From contig NZ_FTMX01000008.1 of the NCBI RefSeq assembly GCF_900156045.1, positions 124,001 through 188,000 of the forward strand: DNA of 64,000 nucleotides, in the 5' to 3' direction. Under the pieces are notes generated by a model. That model worked only from the letters and a program-made list of their open reading frames with translations. It was not told the DNA's origin and did not search any database. Both the position numbers and the translations under genes were made by a program. The number at the start of each line of letters is the position of its first letter. Positions within the stretch are counted from its first letter, which is position 1. Source of the stretch: Peribacillus simplex (lineage in GTDB: Bacteria > Bacillota > Bacilli > Bacillales > DSM-1321). Below are positions 46,195-55,920 of this stretch, one piece after another.

Positions 46195-46961
46195 CTATTT
46201 TTCAATTAGTTGTTTATTCAACTCGTCGATGACATGATCAAAACTGGAATGAACATTTTGATAGTCAACATCCGGTCGCGATATCATGATCGTCTCTATT
46301 CCACATTCCAACGCTGCTTCCAACTTCTCATCAACCGCACCGACCTTGCCACTTTCTTTCGTAATCATCAATGTGACCCCATACTGTTCATATAGAGCTT
46401 TATTTAATTCTTTGGAAAATGGCCCTTGAATCGCAACGATATTTTTTTGTTCAATGCCCAGCTGCGCACATTTCTCCATATTGTCCATGCGTGGTAACAT
46501 TCTCGCTATGACTCTTGTATTCTCTAGCCCTACCAATTCTTTTGCGAACACGGCCAGGGTTTTACTTCCGGTCGTGAGCATGATGACTCCCCGTTTCGCA
46601 GCGGCAAGCTTGGCAGCTTCCTCATAATCACGGACAACTATCAATTTATCATTCTGAAACCGTTGACTTTCACGCTCATAACGAATATAAGGGACATTTG
46701 CTGCCTTAGCTCCGTTAAGGGCGTTCTTGGATGCTTCCTCGGCAAATGGGTGACTTGCATCAACTACAGCCTGAAAACCTTTTTCAGAGATTAAAGATGT
46801 CATATCCTCTGCAGTTAATCGGCCAATCCGGGTGGATATGCCTGCATCTTGCAAACTTTTAGCTGCCGACCCGGTTACAACAGTTGCCAAAACCTTGAAT
46901 CCCACCTGCTGAATCTCAATCGCTAATTCCCTTGCATCACTTGTACCCGCCAAAAACAAAA

Positions 46962-46965
<4 letters not shown>
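46195..46965 (-). CDS. cbiJ: Cobalt-precorrin-6A reductase CbiJ
   Basis: A 256-residue NADPH-dependent reductase. LFLAGTSDARELAIEI at residues 3-18 is the characteristic N-terminus; DASHPFAEEASKNAL near 70-84 and MLTTGSKTLAVFAKEL near 134-149 are conserved motifs. It reduces the macrocycle before the CbiET step. Its start overlaps the cbiX stop by 4 bp, right after the His-rich tail of CbiX. Confidence 0.94.
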
Positions 46966-47894
<929 letters not shown>

Positions 47895-47912
47895 TTACTT
47901 TCCCCCTCTTGA

Positions 47913-49568
47913 TTAGTCTTCACAAGGCGCAGGCTCTATGTTTATTTTGGGAGCGATGTCCCGATAAGAAAAATTCTGTATCTTTTTCGAACGTTTGAAG
48001 TATTTAAAAAGCCGCTCATTTGGATGGGCATTTTGCTTATACTCCGCGACAATGTCCGTAATCAGTTCAACAAGCTGTTCCGGTTCAATGCCTTCCGCAA
48101 CCGGCTGACCTGGATGGGCTGTTCTTCCAACCGGTTTAGCTCCAAGAAATAAGTCGAACTTCCCTTTTCGGAAGACAATCCCGATATCATCCATCACAGC
48201 ACTATAACAAGCCATCCCGCACCCATTAAAACCGATGTTAAGTTCCTTGGGCATTTTCATTCCGCCAAGCACCCGATGTATTTCATCCGCATAAGGAATG
48301 GATTCCGTTTTTTCACCATCACAGAAATCACAGGCTTTTAATGTCAGTACATCTCCAATCGGCGATAATAGAAAGTTTGCTGATTGCAATTTCCCCGTAA
48401 TCACTTCCGGATTCGTTGTCGGAATCTTTAATACGATTTTATGATTTGGCGTGTATTCCATCGTGCCCTTTTCCCCGACAACTTCCGCAAGTGTCATCAT
48501 TTGTTTGGGAGTGAATTGTTTATTCGCCACACCAGGACTAACTGCAAGTTCGAATACCGACTCCATTTTTTGCTGAACAATTGGCTCAATGGATTGCTGA
48601 ACGGTTTGACCCTTGACTCTTGACAGTGCTTCCATTGCCATTTCAAAGGAATCTGGCTTCTTTTCTGGTGCTTTTGTAAGTAATCCAACTCCTCCAGCGG
48701 ATTCGGTGAAGGCTTCTTGCACGGATTCCTCTTCTTGATCTAATGCCCACGGTTCCGCTTCTTTTTGCAGGCGCTGATGCGGCTTCAATGGCTGCTTTTC
48801 CGAATTCAAAGTATATTTCCTCTGATAGCCTCTTGGTGTAATGATTTTGTCATCATATAAAAAGGTGGATGAATTACCAATAATGACGGTGGTCAACATT
48901 CCAATATCGTGATTCAACATATCTTTCAAATTGGTTATGACAATATCCTGCCTATCGCGATATGCACTTTTCACCAACCCGACAGGTGTATCGGGCGAAC
49001 GGTAGCGAAGGAGAATTTTCTGTGTTTCAACAATTTGCCTGGTCCGCCTGCCGCTGCGCGGATTATACAGGGCAATGACAAAGTCTGCCATTGCAGCTGC
49101 TTCAACCCTTTTAGCGATCAGTTCCCAAGGAGTTAAATGATCACTGAGGCTGATCGTACATGAATCGTGCATGACTGGTGCCCCAAGTAAAGATGCACAA
49201 GAGTTGATTGCAGAAATGCCCGGAATGACTTCAATGCCCACTCCAGTTTCTTCTTTCCAGCCTTTTTCAATCAATACTTCATAAACCAACCCAGCCATCC
49301 CGTAAACTCCGGCATCCCCGCTGGAAATTACCGCCACTTTCTTTCCCAGCTCCGCTTGTTTCACTGCTTCCTGTGCACGTGATACCTCTTCAGTCATCCC
49401 CGTACTAATAATCGTTTGATCTGTAAGCAGTCCCTGAATGAGCTCAACATAAGTTTTATAACCAATGATGTAGTCACTTTCCTGAAGGGCTTCGACAGCA
49501 CGTTTGGTAATGTGTTCAAAATTCCCTGGCCCAAAGCCCACGACGAATAATTTACCGTTTGTACTCAT
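47913..49568 (-). CDS. cbiH60: Cobalt-factor III C17-methyltransferase CbiH60 (CbiH fused to an Fe-S domain)
   Basis: A 551-residue fusion. Residues 1-240 are CbiH (VVGFGPGNFEHITKRAVEAL at 7-26; SSGDAGVYGMAGLVYEVL near 81-98), the ring-contracting methyltransferase. After a linker of about 90 residues, the C-terminal part resembles a nitrite/sulfite reductase ferredoxin-like domain with Cys413, Cys416, Cys450 and Cys454 (CDFC and GCGMAC), positioned for a [4Fe-4S] cluster. The same fusion, CbiH60, is known from B. megaterium. Confidence 0.95.
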   Translation of the reverse strand: MSTNGKLFVVGFGPGNFEHITKRAVEALQESDYIIGYKTYVELIQGLLTDQTIISTGMTEEVSRAQEAVKQAELGKKVAVISSGDAGVYGMAGLVYEVLIEKGWKEETGVGIEVIPGISAINSCASLLGAPVMHDSCTISLSDHLTPWELIAKRVEAAAMADFVIALYNPRSGRRTRQIVETQKILLRYRSPDTPVGLVKSAYRDRQDIVITNLKDMLNHDIGMLTTVIIGNSSTFLYDDKIITPRGYQRKYTLNSEKQPLKPHQRLQKEAEPWALDQEEESVQEAFTESAGGVGLLTKAPEKKPDSFEMAMEALSRVKGQTVQQSIEPIVQQKMESVFELAVSPGVANKQFTPKQMMTLAEVVGEKGTMEYTPNHKIVLKIPTTNPEVITGKLQSANFLLSPIGDVLTLKACDFCDGEKTESIPYADEIHRVLGGMKMPKELNIGFNGCGMACYSAVMDDIGIVFRKGKFDLFLGAKPVGRTAHPGQPVAEGIEPEQLVELITDIVAEYKQNAHPNERLFKYFKRSKKIQNFSYRDIAPKINIEPAPCED

Positions 49569-49582
49569 TAAGACATCTCCTT

Positions 49583-49951
49583 TTACGCTTTGTTCTTTGA
49601 AATACCCGTATGAGCAGGAAAATCTGGATTAGGTGTCATTTCCCCATCATTGAATTGGTAGATCATTTGTGGAACAAACTCCCCATCATCAATATGGCTG
49701 ACAATTTTCCGACCGAAATCAGGCGTTTCCACTCGATACCAGTTTCCTTGAGGATAGGCAATCACAACGCAGGCATCCTTGCATCTTCCATTACAGCGTG
49801 TCCTTGTTGTATGGATTTTCAAATCCAGTCCTTTGGAAGTAATTTCATCGCGAATCGCTTGGGTTACTTCTTCCCCGCCTTTTTTCATGCAGCTGCTCCC
49901 ATTACAAATCAACAGATGTGTATTTGTACCCTTTAAGTTCCAAGTAGTCAT
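49583..49951 (-). CDS. cbiW: (2Fe-2S) ferredoxin-like protein CbiW
   Basis: A 122-residue thioredoxin-fold ferredoxin. Cys16 and Cys21 (ICNGSSC) plus Cys53 and Cys57 (RCNGRC), with Cys61 close by, form a plausible [2Fe-2S] site. In B. megaterium cbiW is the first gene of the cobI operon, directly before cbiH60, as here; an electron-transfer role is likely. AGGAGGAAGA lies ahead of the ATG. It follows the cobalamin riboswitch. Confidence 0.9.
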   Translation of the reverse strand: MTTWNLKGTNTHLLICNGSSCMKKGGEEVTQAIRDEITSKGLDLKIHTTRTRCNGRCKDACVVIAYPQGNWYRVETPDFGRKIVSHIDDGEFVPQMIYQFNDGEMTPNPDFPAHTGISKNKA

Positions 49952-49980
49952 CTTCTTCCTCCTGCGTTCAGGGAAAAGGC

Positions 49981-50014
49981 AAAATAAAAAACCTTAACAT
50001 AAGAGTCAAGGTTT
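49981..50014 (-). terminator. Attenuator hairpin ahead of cbiW
   Basis: On the minus strand AAACCTT (50008-50014) pairs with AAGGTTT (49989-49995), then a T-rich run. It lies between the riboswitch and cbiW and is probably its terminator. Confidence 0.65.
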
Positions 50015-50113
50015 AAAAAACTATATGAATGAGGAGCCCCAGGCAAAAATGCCCAATCTCCCAAAATCGTCATAGTCCTCTACCTTTCCCTCCGAAAAGT
50101 ATCATGCAATTTT

Positions 50114-50277
50114 AAAAGCAGGTTTCCTGGCTTACGCTTCATTTTACTTTGTCCCTTCCCGGCAACAATGCCAGTGGCTATCGACAATTTCATCAGCGTT
50201 TACAGTAGCGGGGGCTGCATCGGATTTTCACCGATTTCCCTATTATCCCTTGCTTATTCACAGCAAGAGCACTTTTA
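50114..50277 (-). ncRNA. Cobalamin riboswitch of the biosynthesis operon
   Basis: The minus strand shows GGTGAAAATCCGATGCAGCC, CCCGCTACTGTAAACGC, GCCACTGG and the B12 box GCCAGGAAACCTGC in order. It precedes cbiW by about 165 bp, so cobalamin should shut off the fifteen-gene operon. Confidence 0.95.
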
Positions 50278-50323
50278 AAATGAAATATTTGGTTTTGATA
50301 TACATTCCTAACTAACTTTATCT

Positions 50324-50351
50324 ATCATATAACAACTTTATCAAAATTCAA
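50324..50351 (-). promoter_or_regulatory. Candidate promoter of the cobalamin operon
   Basis: Minus strand -35 TTGAAT (50346-50351), 16-bp spacer, -10 TATGAT (50324-50329), about 45 bp upstream of the riboswitch. Confidence 0.6.
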
Positions 50352-50507
50352 TAGTTTATTCCGACTGTTTAGAAAAGTTTAATAGTGAATATCCTGCCCA
50401 CAAGCCTTTCCTTGCAACAAACTTAGTCATAAAAAAAAATAGAGTGTAGCTGGAATTATTTCTTTATGGTACACTATACGAGATTTTTCAAAATAATTAC
50501 ATAAGTT

Positions 50508-50680
50508 TTATGGTGTTGAATTTTTCGGAATTCAGCTTAAAAGGGAAGCCGGTGAAAATCCGGAGCGGTCCCGCCACTGTAAAGGGAAGTCCTATTACTT
50601 TAACTTTAATCCACTGTCAATTGAGATGGGAAGGATGTAATGGGATGATGAACCAAAGCCAGGAGACCTGCCATGAAGCG
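50508..50680 (+). ncRNA. Cobalamin riboswitch of the cobalt transport operon
   Basis: The plus strand has GGTGAAAATCCGGAGCGG, CCCGCCACTGTAAAGGG and the B12 box AGCCAGGAGACCTGCC. A terminator follows, then cbiM. It is divergent from the first cobalamin riboswitch. Confidence 0.95.
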
Positions 50681-50768
50681 TGAAACTGTTTCAACCTACG
50701 AGGATGGGTGTGCGGATCAGGCAGAAAGGCCCATGGTTGGTCTATGCTGCAAAATTCCTGTTCATTAC

Positions 50769-50799
50769 GCACTTCTTTCCTTTGAGAGAAGTGCTTTTT
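50769..50799 (+). terminator. Attenuator terminator ahead of cbiM
   Basis: GCACTTCT (50769-50776) pairs with AGAAGTGC (50787-50794), followed by TTTTTA. It is the likely switch for the plus-strand riboswitch. Confidence 0.85.
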
Positions 50800-50863
50800 A
50801 TGTTGGGCGCGCCTTTCTTCTCAAGATTGATCAGAAAAATTAAAAGTGTTGAAAGGAGAAAGA

Positions 50864-51607
50864 ATGAAAAGAACCAATTGGAAAACCATTTATTTTGTCA
50901 TTTTACTGCTTTTTGTCCCAAAACGGGCAATGGCCATGCATATCATGGAGGGCTTTTTACCCATTGAATGGGCTATATTCTGGTGGGCAGTTACGCTTCC
51001 ATTTTTAATCTTGGGTTACCGGTCCATTAGGTCCAAAGTAAGAGAAAACCCAGAAACAAAAATGATTCTCGGCCTTTCGGGCGCATTTGTATTTATATTA
51101 TCGGCCTTAAAGATTCCTTCCGTTACGGGAAGTTCTTCACACCCTACAGGAGTTGGGTTGGGTTCCATATTATTCGGACCGTTGGCCATGAGTGTCGTTG
51201 GCTCCATCGTTCTGTTATTCCAAGCCGTTTTATTGGCTCATGGAGGATTGACGACATTAGGGGCCAATGCATTTTCCATGGCCGTTTGCGGACCGTTCAT
51301 TGCTTACTTCGTCTTCAAGGGCGCAACTAAATTGGGTTGGTCTTTTTCACTTGCCGTATTCTTGGCTGCTGCTTTTGGAGATTTGGGAACCTATGTAGTA
51401 ACTTCCGTTCAACTTGCTCTTGCTTTTCCATCCGAGGTAGGGGGATTCATGGCCTCTTTCAGTAAATTTGCCGGGATTTTTGCCCTGACCCAAATCCCCT
51501 TGGCAATCAGTGAGGGGTTATTGACAGTCGTCGTGATGAATTTCTTGAAAAAATACAATCTAGGCGAATTGAAGTTGCTGCGAGTTTTATCTAAGGAGGC
51601 ACGTTAA
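50864..51607 (+). CDS. cbiM: Cobalt ECF transporter S component CbiM
   Basis: A 247-residue membrane protein. Residues 1-24 are a signal sequence ending KRAMA, after which the mature chain begins MHIMEGFLP, the metal-binding N-terminus of Cbi[19 protein letters not shown] near 90-107 is the second family motif. About seven membrane segments follow. AAAGGAG lies ahead of the ATG at 50864. It is first in the cbiMNQO operon. Confidence 0.95.
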   Translation: MKRTNWKTIYFVILLLFVPKRAMAMHIMEGFLPIEWAIFWWAVTLPFLILGYRSIRSKVRENPETKMILGLSGAFVFILSALKIPSVTGSSSHPTGVGLGSILFGPLAMSVVGSIVLLFQAVLLAHGGLTTLGANAFSMAVCGPFIAYFVFKGATKLGWSFSLAVFLAAAFGDLGTYVVTSVQLALAFPSEVGGFMASFSKFAGIFALTQIPLAISEGLLTVVVMNFLKKYNLGELKLLRVLSKEAR

Positions 51608-51608
51608 C

Positions 51609-51920
51609 ATGAAAAAAAGTTTACTGCTGCTTTTCCTGGTCGTCATTCTTGCTACCATACCGTTAATCACCCAACAAGGAACGGAATTTGGCGGTGCCGA
51701 TGGCGAAGCTGAGGAAGCCATCACCAAAATCCAGCCGGAATACAAGCCATGGTTCAACAGTATTTGGGAGCCGCCAGGTGCAGAAACCGAAAGCTTATTA
51801 TTTGCGCTGCAAGCTGCAATCGGAGCTGGTTTCATTGGTTATTTCATAGGTGTAACGAGACAAAGGAATAAGCAAACCAAACAAGAAATTCCCGAGAAAT
51901 CGAAGCATGTTACTCATTGA
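51609..51920 (+). CDS. cbiN: Cobalt transporter accessory protein CbiN
   Basis: A 103-residue protein with two membrane helices (about 4-21 and 66-87). The extracytoplasmic loop FGGADGEAEEAI and the KPWFNSIWEPPGAETESLLF stretch are CbiN signatures. CbiN helps load Co2+ onto CbiM. It starts directly after cbiM and overlaps cbiQ by 14 bp. Confidence 0.94.
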   Translation: MKKSLLLLFLVVILATIPLITQQGTEFGGADGEAEEAITKIQPEYKPWFNSIWEPPGAETESLLFALQAAIGAGFIGYFIGVTRQRNKQTKQEIPEKSKHVTH

Positions 51921-52683
51921 TAAATATGCCTATTTCAATGGGCTAAAGGATGTACATCCGTTGGAAAAGATGGTTTTTGCACTCTCCCTTTTGCTATTTT
52001 CGTTAACGGTAAGGGATATGACCGTTTCGCTCATCACTTTTACGGTGATGAGCGCTTTAATCATTTTTGCGGCAAAAATCCCGCTTTCTTATTATCTTAA
52101 ATTACTTCTATTACCAGGATTCTTTATACTATCAGGTACAATTACCATCCTTTTTTCTTTTACAAGCAAATATACTTCGATTTCGAATATATGGTGGTCC
52201 TGGAAGGTCGGGAACTGGCAAATATTCATCAGCGATGACAGCGTAGGTACAGTGATCGATTTGATCACTGTCGTATTAGGCAGCATCAGCTGTTTATATT
52301 TCCTTACCTTGACTACACCCATTACCGTCATCCTATCCGTGATGCGAAAACTTAAAGTGCCTTCCTTATTGGTCGATTTAATAGAATTGACCTATCGCTT
52401 CATTTTTATTTTTTTAGAAACAGCTTTGGCCATTCACCAATCACAAGCTTCACGACTGGGGTATGGCTCGTTAAGGAAAGGCATTCGATCTCTCGGATTA
52501 CTAATCTCATCATTATTTTTAGGAGTATTGCAGCGCTCTGGACATTTGACGATGGCCATGAACGCAAGAGGCTATCAGGAGAACCTTTCCTATATCGAGG
52601 ATACTTACACATATTCCTCACGCAATTGGCTTTTCGCGATTGTAATACTAGGAAGCTTAATCTTTATTAATGGATTTTTCTAA
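51907..52683 (+). CDS. cbiQ: Cobalt ECF transporter T component CbiQ
   Basis: A 258-residue membrane protein with five or six helices. IHQSQASRLGYGSLRKGIRS near 178-197 and MNARGYQENLS near 218-228 are the paired coupling helices that contact the ATPase. It transmits ATP hydrolysis to CbiM. It is 18 bp upstream of cbiO. Confidence 0.93.
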   Translation: MLLIDKYAYFNGLKDVHPLEKMVFALSLLLFSLTVRDMTVSLITFTVMSALIIFAAKIPLSYYLKLLLLPGFFILSGTITILFSFTSKYTSISNIWWSWKVGNWQIFISDDSVGTVIDLITVVLGSISCLYFLTLTTPITVILSVMRKLKVPSLLVDLIELTYRFIFIFLETALAIHQSQASRLGYGSLRKGIRSLGLLISSLFLGVLQRSGHLTMAMNARGYQENLSYIEDTYTYSSRNWLFAIVILGSLIFINGFF

Positions 52684-52701
52684 ATTGGAGGCAACCCAAG
52701 A

Positions 52702-53547
52702 ATGGACGAGCATATTTTTCATATAGAAGGCCTCACCCATCAATTCGCGGATGGAACGTTCGCTTTAAACGATCTTTCGCTAACGATCCAACATGGTAAA
52801 AAGATAGCATTATTAGGCAATAATGGTGCCGGAAAATCGACTTTATTCCTCCATTTAAATGGTCTTTTACAACCTACGGCAGGAAAAATCAGATTTAAGG
52901 GCAAGAAAATGAAATATGACCGTAAAACATTATTATCATTACGAAATCAAGTCGGGATCGTCTTTCAAGATCCCGACTCGCAGCTTTTTTCCGCTAATGT
53001 ACAACAGGATATATCGTTTGGACCGATGAATTTAGGATGGGATAGAAATGCAGTCCAGGAGAAAGTAAATTGGGCGATGGCTGAAACGGAAGTAACCGAA
53101 CTAAAAGACAGACCCACCCATTTTTTGAGCCTAGGACAAAAAAAACGAGTCGCCATTGCTGGGGTACTCGCCATGGAACCTGATGTCTGGCTCTTGGATG
53201 AGCCTACCGCTGGATTGGACCCTTATTTCTCAAGACAGATCATGGCTCTGCTGGACAGTATCCACCACCATGACAAAACGATCATCCTATCAACTCATGA
53301 TGTTAATTTAGCTTATCAATGGGCTGATGAAGTCGTTGTCATGAACGCTGGTAAGGTCATATACCAAGGAGATCCCGTCTCCGTTTTCCATGATGAAGAC
53401 GTTTTGCTGCAGGCACATCTGGAGAAGCCGTGGGTTTTTGAAATGTTTCAAGCCCTACTTCAATCAAGGGAACCTTTAGTACGGGACCTTTACCCAAGAA
53501 CGAAGGAAGAATTGCTTCAAATGTTTGAGACTGAAAGGATTTTTTAA
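52702..53547 (+). CDS. cbiO: Cobalt ECF transporter ATPase CbiO
   Basis: A 281-residue ABC ATPase. LLGNNGAGKSTLFLHLNG near 34-51 is Walker A, VGIVFQDPDSQLFSANV near 84-100 the Q-loop, FLSLGQKKRVAIAGVL near 140-155 the signature and DVWLLDEPTAGLDP near 160-173 Walker B. All catalytic parts are present. It powers cobalt import for CbiX. Confidence 0.95.
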   Translation: MDEHIFHIEGLTHQFADGTFALNDLSLTIQHGKKIALLGNNGAGKSTLFLHLNGLLQPTAGKIRFKGKKMKYDRKTLLSLRNQVGIVFQDPDSQLFSANVQQDISFGPMNLGWDRNAVQEKVNWAMAETEVTELKDRPTHFLSLGQKKRVAIAGVLAMEPDVWLLDEPTAGLDPYFSRQIMALLDSIHHHDKTIILSTHDVNLAYQWADEVVVMNAGKVIYQGDPVSVFHDEDVLLQAHLEKPWVFEMFQALLQSREPLVRDLYPRTKEELLQMFETERIF

Positions 53548-53553
53548 TTAAGC

Positions 53554-53594
53554 ATCCCCTAGCTATTGTTTCATCTTTCCAAAAGCTAGGGGAT
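53554..53594 (+). terminator. Hairpin after cbiO
   Basis: A perfect 11-bp stem ATCCCCTAGCT/AGCTAGGGGAT (53554-53564 and 53584-53594), eight bases after the stop codon. It has no T-run, so it may stabilise the transcript rather than end it. Confidence 0.6.
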
Positions 53595-53666
53595 CAAAAA
53601 ACTGATATATTTTTAAAATGGCAGACAATAATTCTTGTTCCTAAAAAACAAAAATCTTATTATTTA

Positions 53667-53885
53667 TTACTTTTCTTCCTCTGTTCTTTCTTTTCCAAGT
53701 TCAATATCTCTTCCGTTTACATCATCAACGACTGCTTTTATTTCGCCTTCCGCATAAGTATCCGAGACTTGTTCGTGGGTTGTAGCCAGTCCAGAAGATA
53801 AATCATCTTCCCGTTTATAATCACTGACATCATATGTTCTTCCGGAAATTTCTGAAGATTCATTTTTTGATTGCTTGCTATCCAT
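53667..53885 (-). CDS. DUF4025/YozQ-like small acidic protein
   Basis: A 72-residue hydrophilic protein. GLATTHEQVSDTYAEGEIKA followed by VVDDVNGRDIELGKE resembles the YozQ (DUF4025) family of Bacillus, of unknown function. AGGAGTG lies seven bases ahead of the ATG at 53885; an in-frame GTG three codons earlier lies inside that site. It is transcribed leftwards, convergent with cbiO. Confidence 0.7.
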   Translation of the reverse strand: MDSKQSKNESSEISGRTYDVSDYKREDDLSSGLATTHEQVSDTYAEGEIKAVVDDVNGRDIELGKERTEEEK

Positions 53886-54009
53886 TTTTTTCACTCCTAG
53901 TTTTTAAATTGTCCAATCATCCATTGACAACAGTATTAAAGACAAAGGTATTTTGTGTAAAAACTGAAGCAATATTCAATAATGATAAAAAAAGGAGGGA
54001 AAAGGCACA

Positions 54010-54064
54010 AAAAAAGCTTACAAGAAAAATCCCCTTTCAAGGACCTTACATGCAAGCTTATTTA
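54010..54064 (-). terminator. Probable terminator of the AGCS symporter gene
   Basis: On the minus strand AAGCTT near 54055-54060 can pair with AAGCTT near 54018-54023, with imperfect inner pairing, and seven T follow. It is directly after the stop codon at 54069. Confidence 0.5.
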
Positions 54065-54068
54065 GAGC

Positions 54069-55496
54069 TTAGGCTTCCTTCCTCACATCCACATTATCGG
54101 ACGGGTCACCCCAACATTCCACATTCTTCAAACCTTTAATATTGTTCACATGGAAGACAGGATTTTTCCCACTTTTCTTTTGCTTTTGATAATCCGCCAG
54201 TGCAGCAAATGCAATTTTCCCTAGTAATGCTATCGCGATCAGGTTGATAATGGCCATAAGGGCCATCAGCAAGTCAGCCAGTCCCCAAACAAAATCCAAT
54301 GAGGCAAGTGAACCGAATATCACCATACCTACGACTGCAATACGATAGATGTTTAACCAAACCTTATTTTCATTGATGAAGCCAATGTTCGACTCTCCAT
54401 AATAATAGTTGCCCACAATGGAGCTAAAGGCGAATAACAATACAATGATGGCAAGGAAAATACCCGCCCAAGATCCCAATGCCGTTCCAAGGGCATTTTG
54501 GGTAAGGACGATTCCATCCGTTTCCTTCGATGTATAAAGTCCTGAAAACAAAATGATGAAGGCAGTCGAACTGCAAATGATGAGCGTATCGACAAAAACA
54601 CCTAGTGACTGAATGAGCCCTTGCTTGACGGGATGACTGACATCTGCCGTCGCACCAGCATTTGGTGCACTACCCATCCCGGCTTCATTTGAAAATAGGC
54701 CGCGCTTGATTCCCTGCATCATGGCAGCTCCCAGTACTCCGCCAGCCACTTCTTTTATGCCATTAAATGCACTTTCAAAGATCAGGACAAAAACACCAGG
54801 TAACTCGGTGATATTCATGATGATGATAATCAACGCCACTATCACATAGGCTCCTGCCATGATAGGAACGATGACTTCAGAGACCTTTGCAACCATTTTG
54901 ATCCCGCCAAAAATGATGACAGCCGTGACAATAGCCAAGATGATTGCCGTAACCCACTTTTCGATCCCAAACGATTCGTTGAATGCGCTTGTAATCGTAT
55001 TGGCTTGTACCGAGTTGAACGCCAGTCCAAATGTAAGCGAAATCAACACAGCGAAAGTGATGCCCATCCAGCGGGCATTCAATGCTTTTTCCATATAATA
55101 CGCAGGACCGCCGCGGAATGCATCCCCATCCTTGACCTTATAGATTTGAGCAAGTGTACTTTCAATGAAAGCCGAAGCAGATCCGATCAGTGCTATTAAC
55201 CACATCCAGAAAACGGCTCCAGGGCCGCCCATCGTGATCGCTATGGCAACACCTGCAAGGTTACCCGTTCCTACCCGGGAAGCCGTACTAATACAAAATG
55301 CCTGAAAGGATGTCACACCTTTTTTTTCCGCAGTGGCCCCTTCGCCCAATAGCCGGAACATTTCCCCTACCATCCTGAATTGAACAAACTTCGTGCGAAC
55401 GGAAAAATAAAGTCCCAATCCAATCAACATGATGATCAATATGGAAGACCATAACACATCATTTGTCTCAGTAATAAAATTTTCTAAGATCTCCAT
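54069..55496 (-). CDS. Sodium:alanine symporter family protein (AGCS)
   Basis: A 475-residue transporter with about ten to twelve membrane helices. SRVGTGNLAGVAIAITMGGP near 75-94 and FSNEAGMGSAPNAGATADVS near 275-294 are the AGCS signatures. Members (AlsT, GlnT, DagA) import alanine, glycine or glutamine with Na+; the substrate here is open. AGAGGGG lies ahead of the ATG. It is monocistronic, with intergenic regions on both sides. Confidence 0.92.
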   Translation of the reverse strand: MEILENFITETNDVLWSSILIIMLIGLGLYFSVRTKFVQFRMVGEMFRLLGEGATAEKKGVTSFQAFCISTASRVGTGNLAGVAIAITMGGPGAVFWMWLIALIGSASAFIESTLAQIYKVKDGDAFRGGPAYYMEKALNARWMGITFAVLISLTFGLAFNSVQANTITSAFNESFGIEKWVTAIILAIVTAVIIFGGIKMVAKVSEVIVPIMAGAYVIVALIIIIMNITELPGVFVLIFESAFNGIKEVAGGVLGAAMMQGIKRGLFSNEAGMGSAPNAGATADVSHPVKQGLIQSLGVFVDTLIICSSTAFIILFSGLYTSKETDGIVLTQNALGTALGSWAGIFLAIIVLLFAFSSIVGNYYYGESNIGFINENKVWLNIYRIAVVGMVIFGSLASLDFVWGLADLLMALMAIINLIAIALLGKIAFAALADYQKQKKSGKNPVFHVNNIKGLKNVECWGDPSDNVDVRKEA

Positions 55497-55920
55497 TAAA
55501 AAACCCCTCTACTTACTCTAATTATTATTATAAAAACATATACAGCTATAATTTATTTCCCTGTTCATTGGGGGAAATGAAGCCATAAAAAAAGGAAATT
55601 CCGTAATGAATCTCCAATACAATAATATATTATATCCTAACACTCTATTTTTTTCATTCATGAATTGGTGTAATCTATCGAAATATATAATATTTCAATA
55701 TCATTTCCTTTAGATAATAATCTTTCATCCTCACTTCATTTAAATTCATTGTAACGTTAATAAAATTCCTATTCAAAACAACCGGGATATAGAAAAGCCT
55801 CACAGATTAACGTGCGAGGCTTATTTAGCAATCATCTGCCCTCTCTTATCTTATATTCTGGATTTCTGTAGGTCACAATGTTGAAATTAGGTCTTTTATG
55901 ATATCCTTGTTCTGTCTCTC
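55497..55920. other. Intergenic region upstream of the AGCS gene
   Basis: About 420 AT-rich bases. It holds the acyl-CoA ligase terminator (55793-55824) and must contain the AGCS promoter. No riboswitch, small gene or clear operator was recognised. Confidence 0.5.
55793..55824 (-). terminator. Terminator downstream of the acyl-CoA ligase
   Basis: On the minus strand AAGCCT near 55817-55822 pairs with AGGCTT near 55795-55800, with an added CAC/GTG pairing, followed by a short T-rich stretch. It is about 100 bp after the ligase stop codon. Confidence 0.65.

Noticed and set aside
50680-50967. Plus-strand frame starting in the second cobalamin riboswitch
   Set aside because: It begins at the B12 box, crosses the attenuator and overlaps cbiM in another frame.
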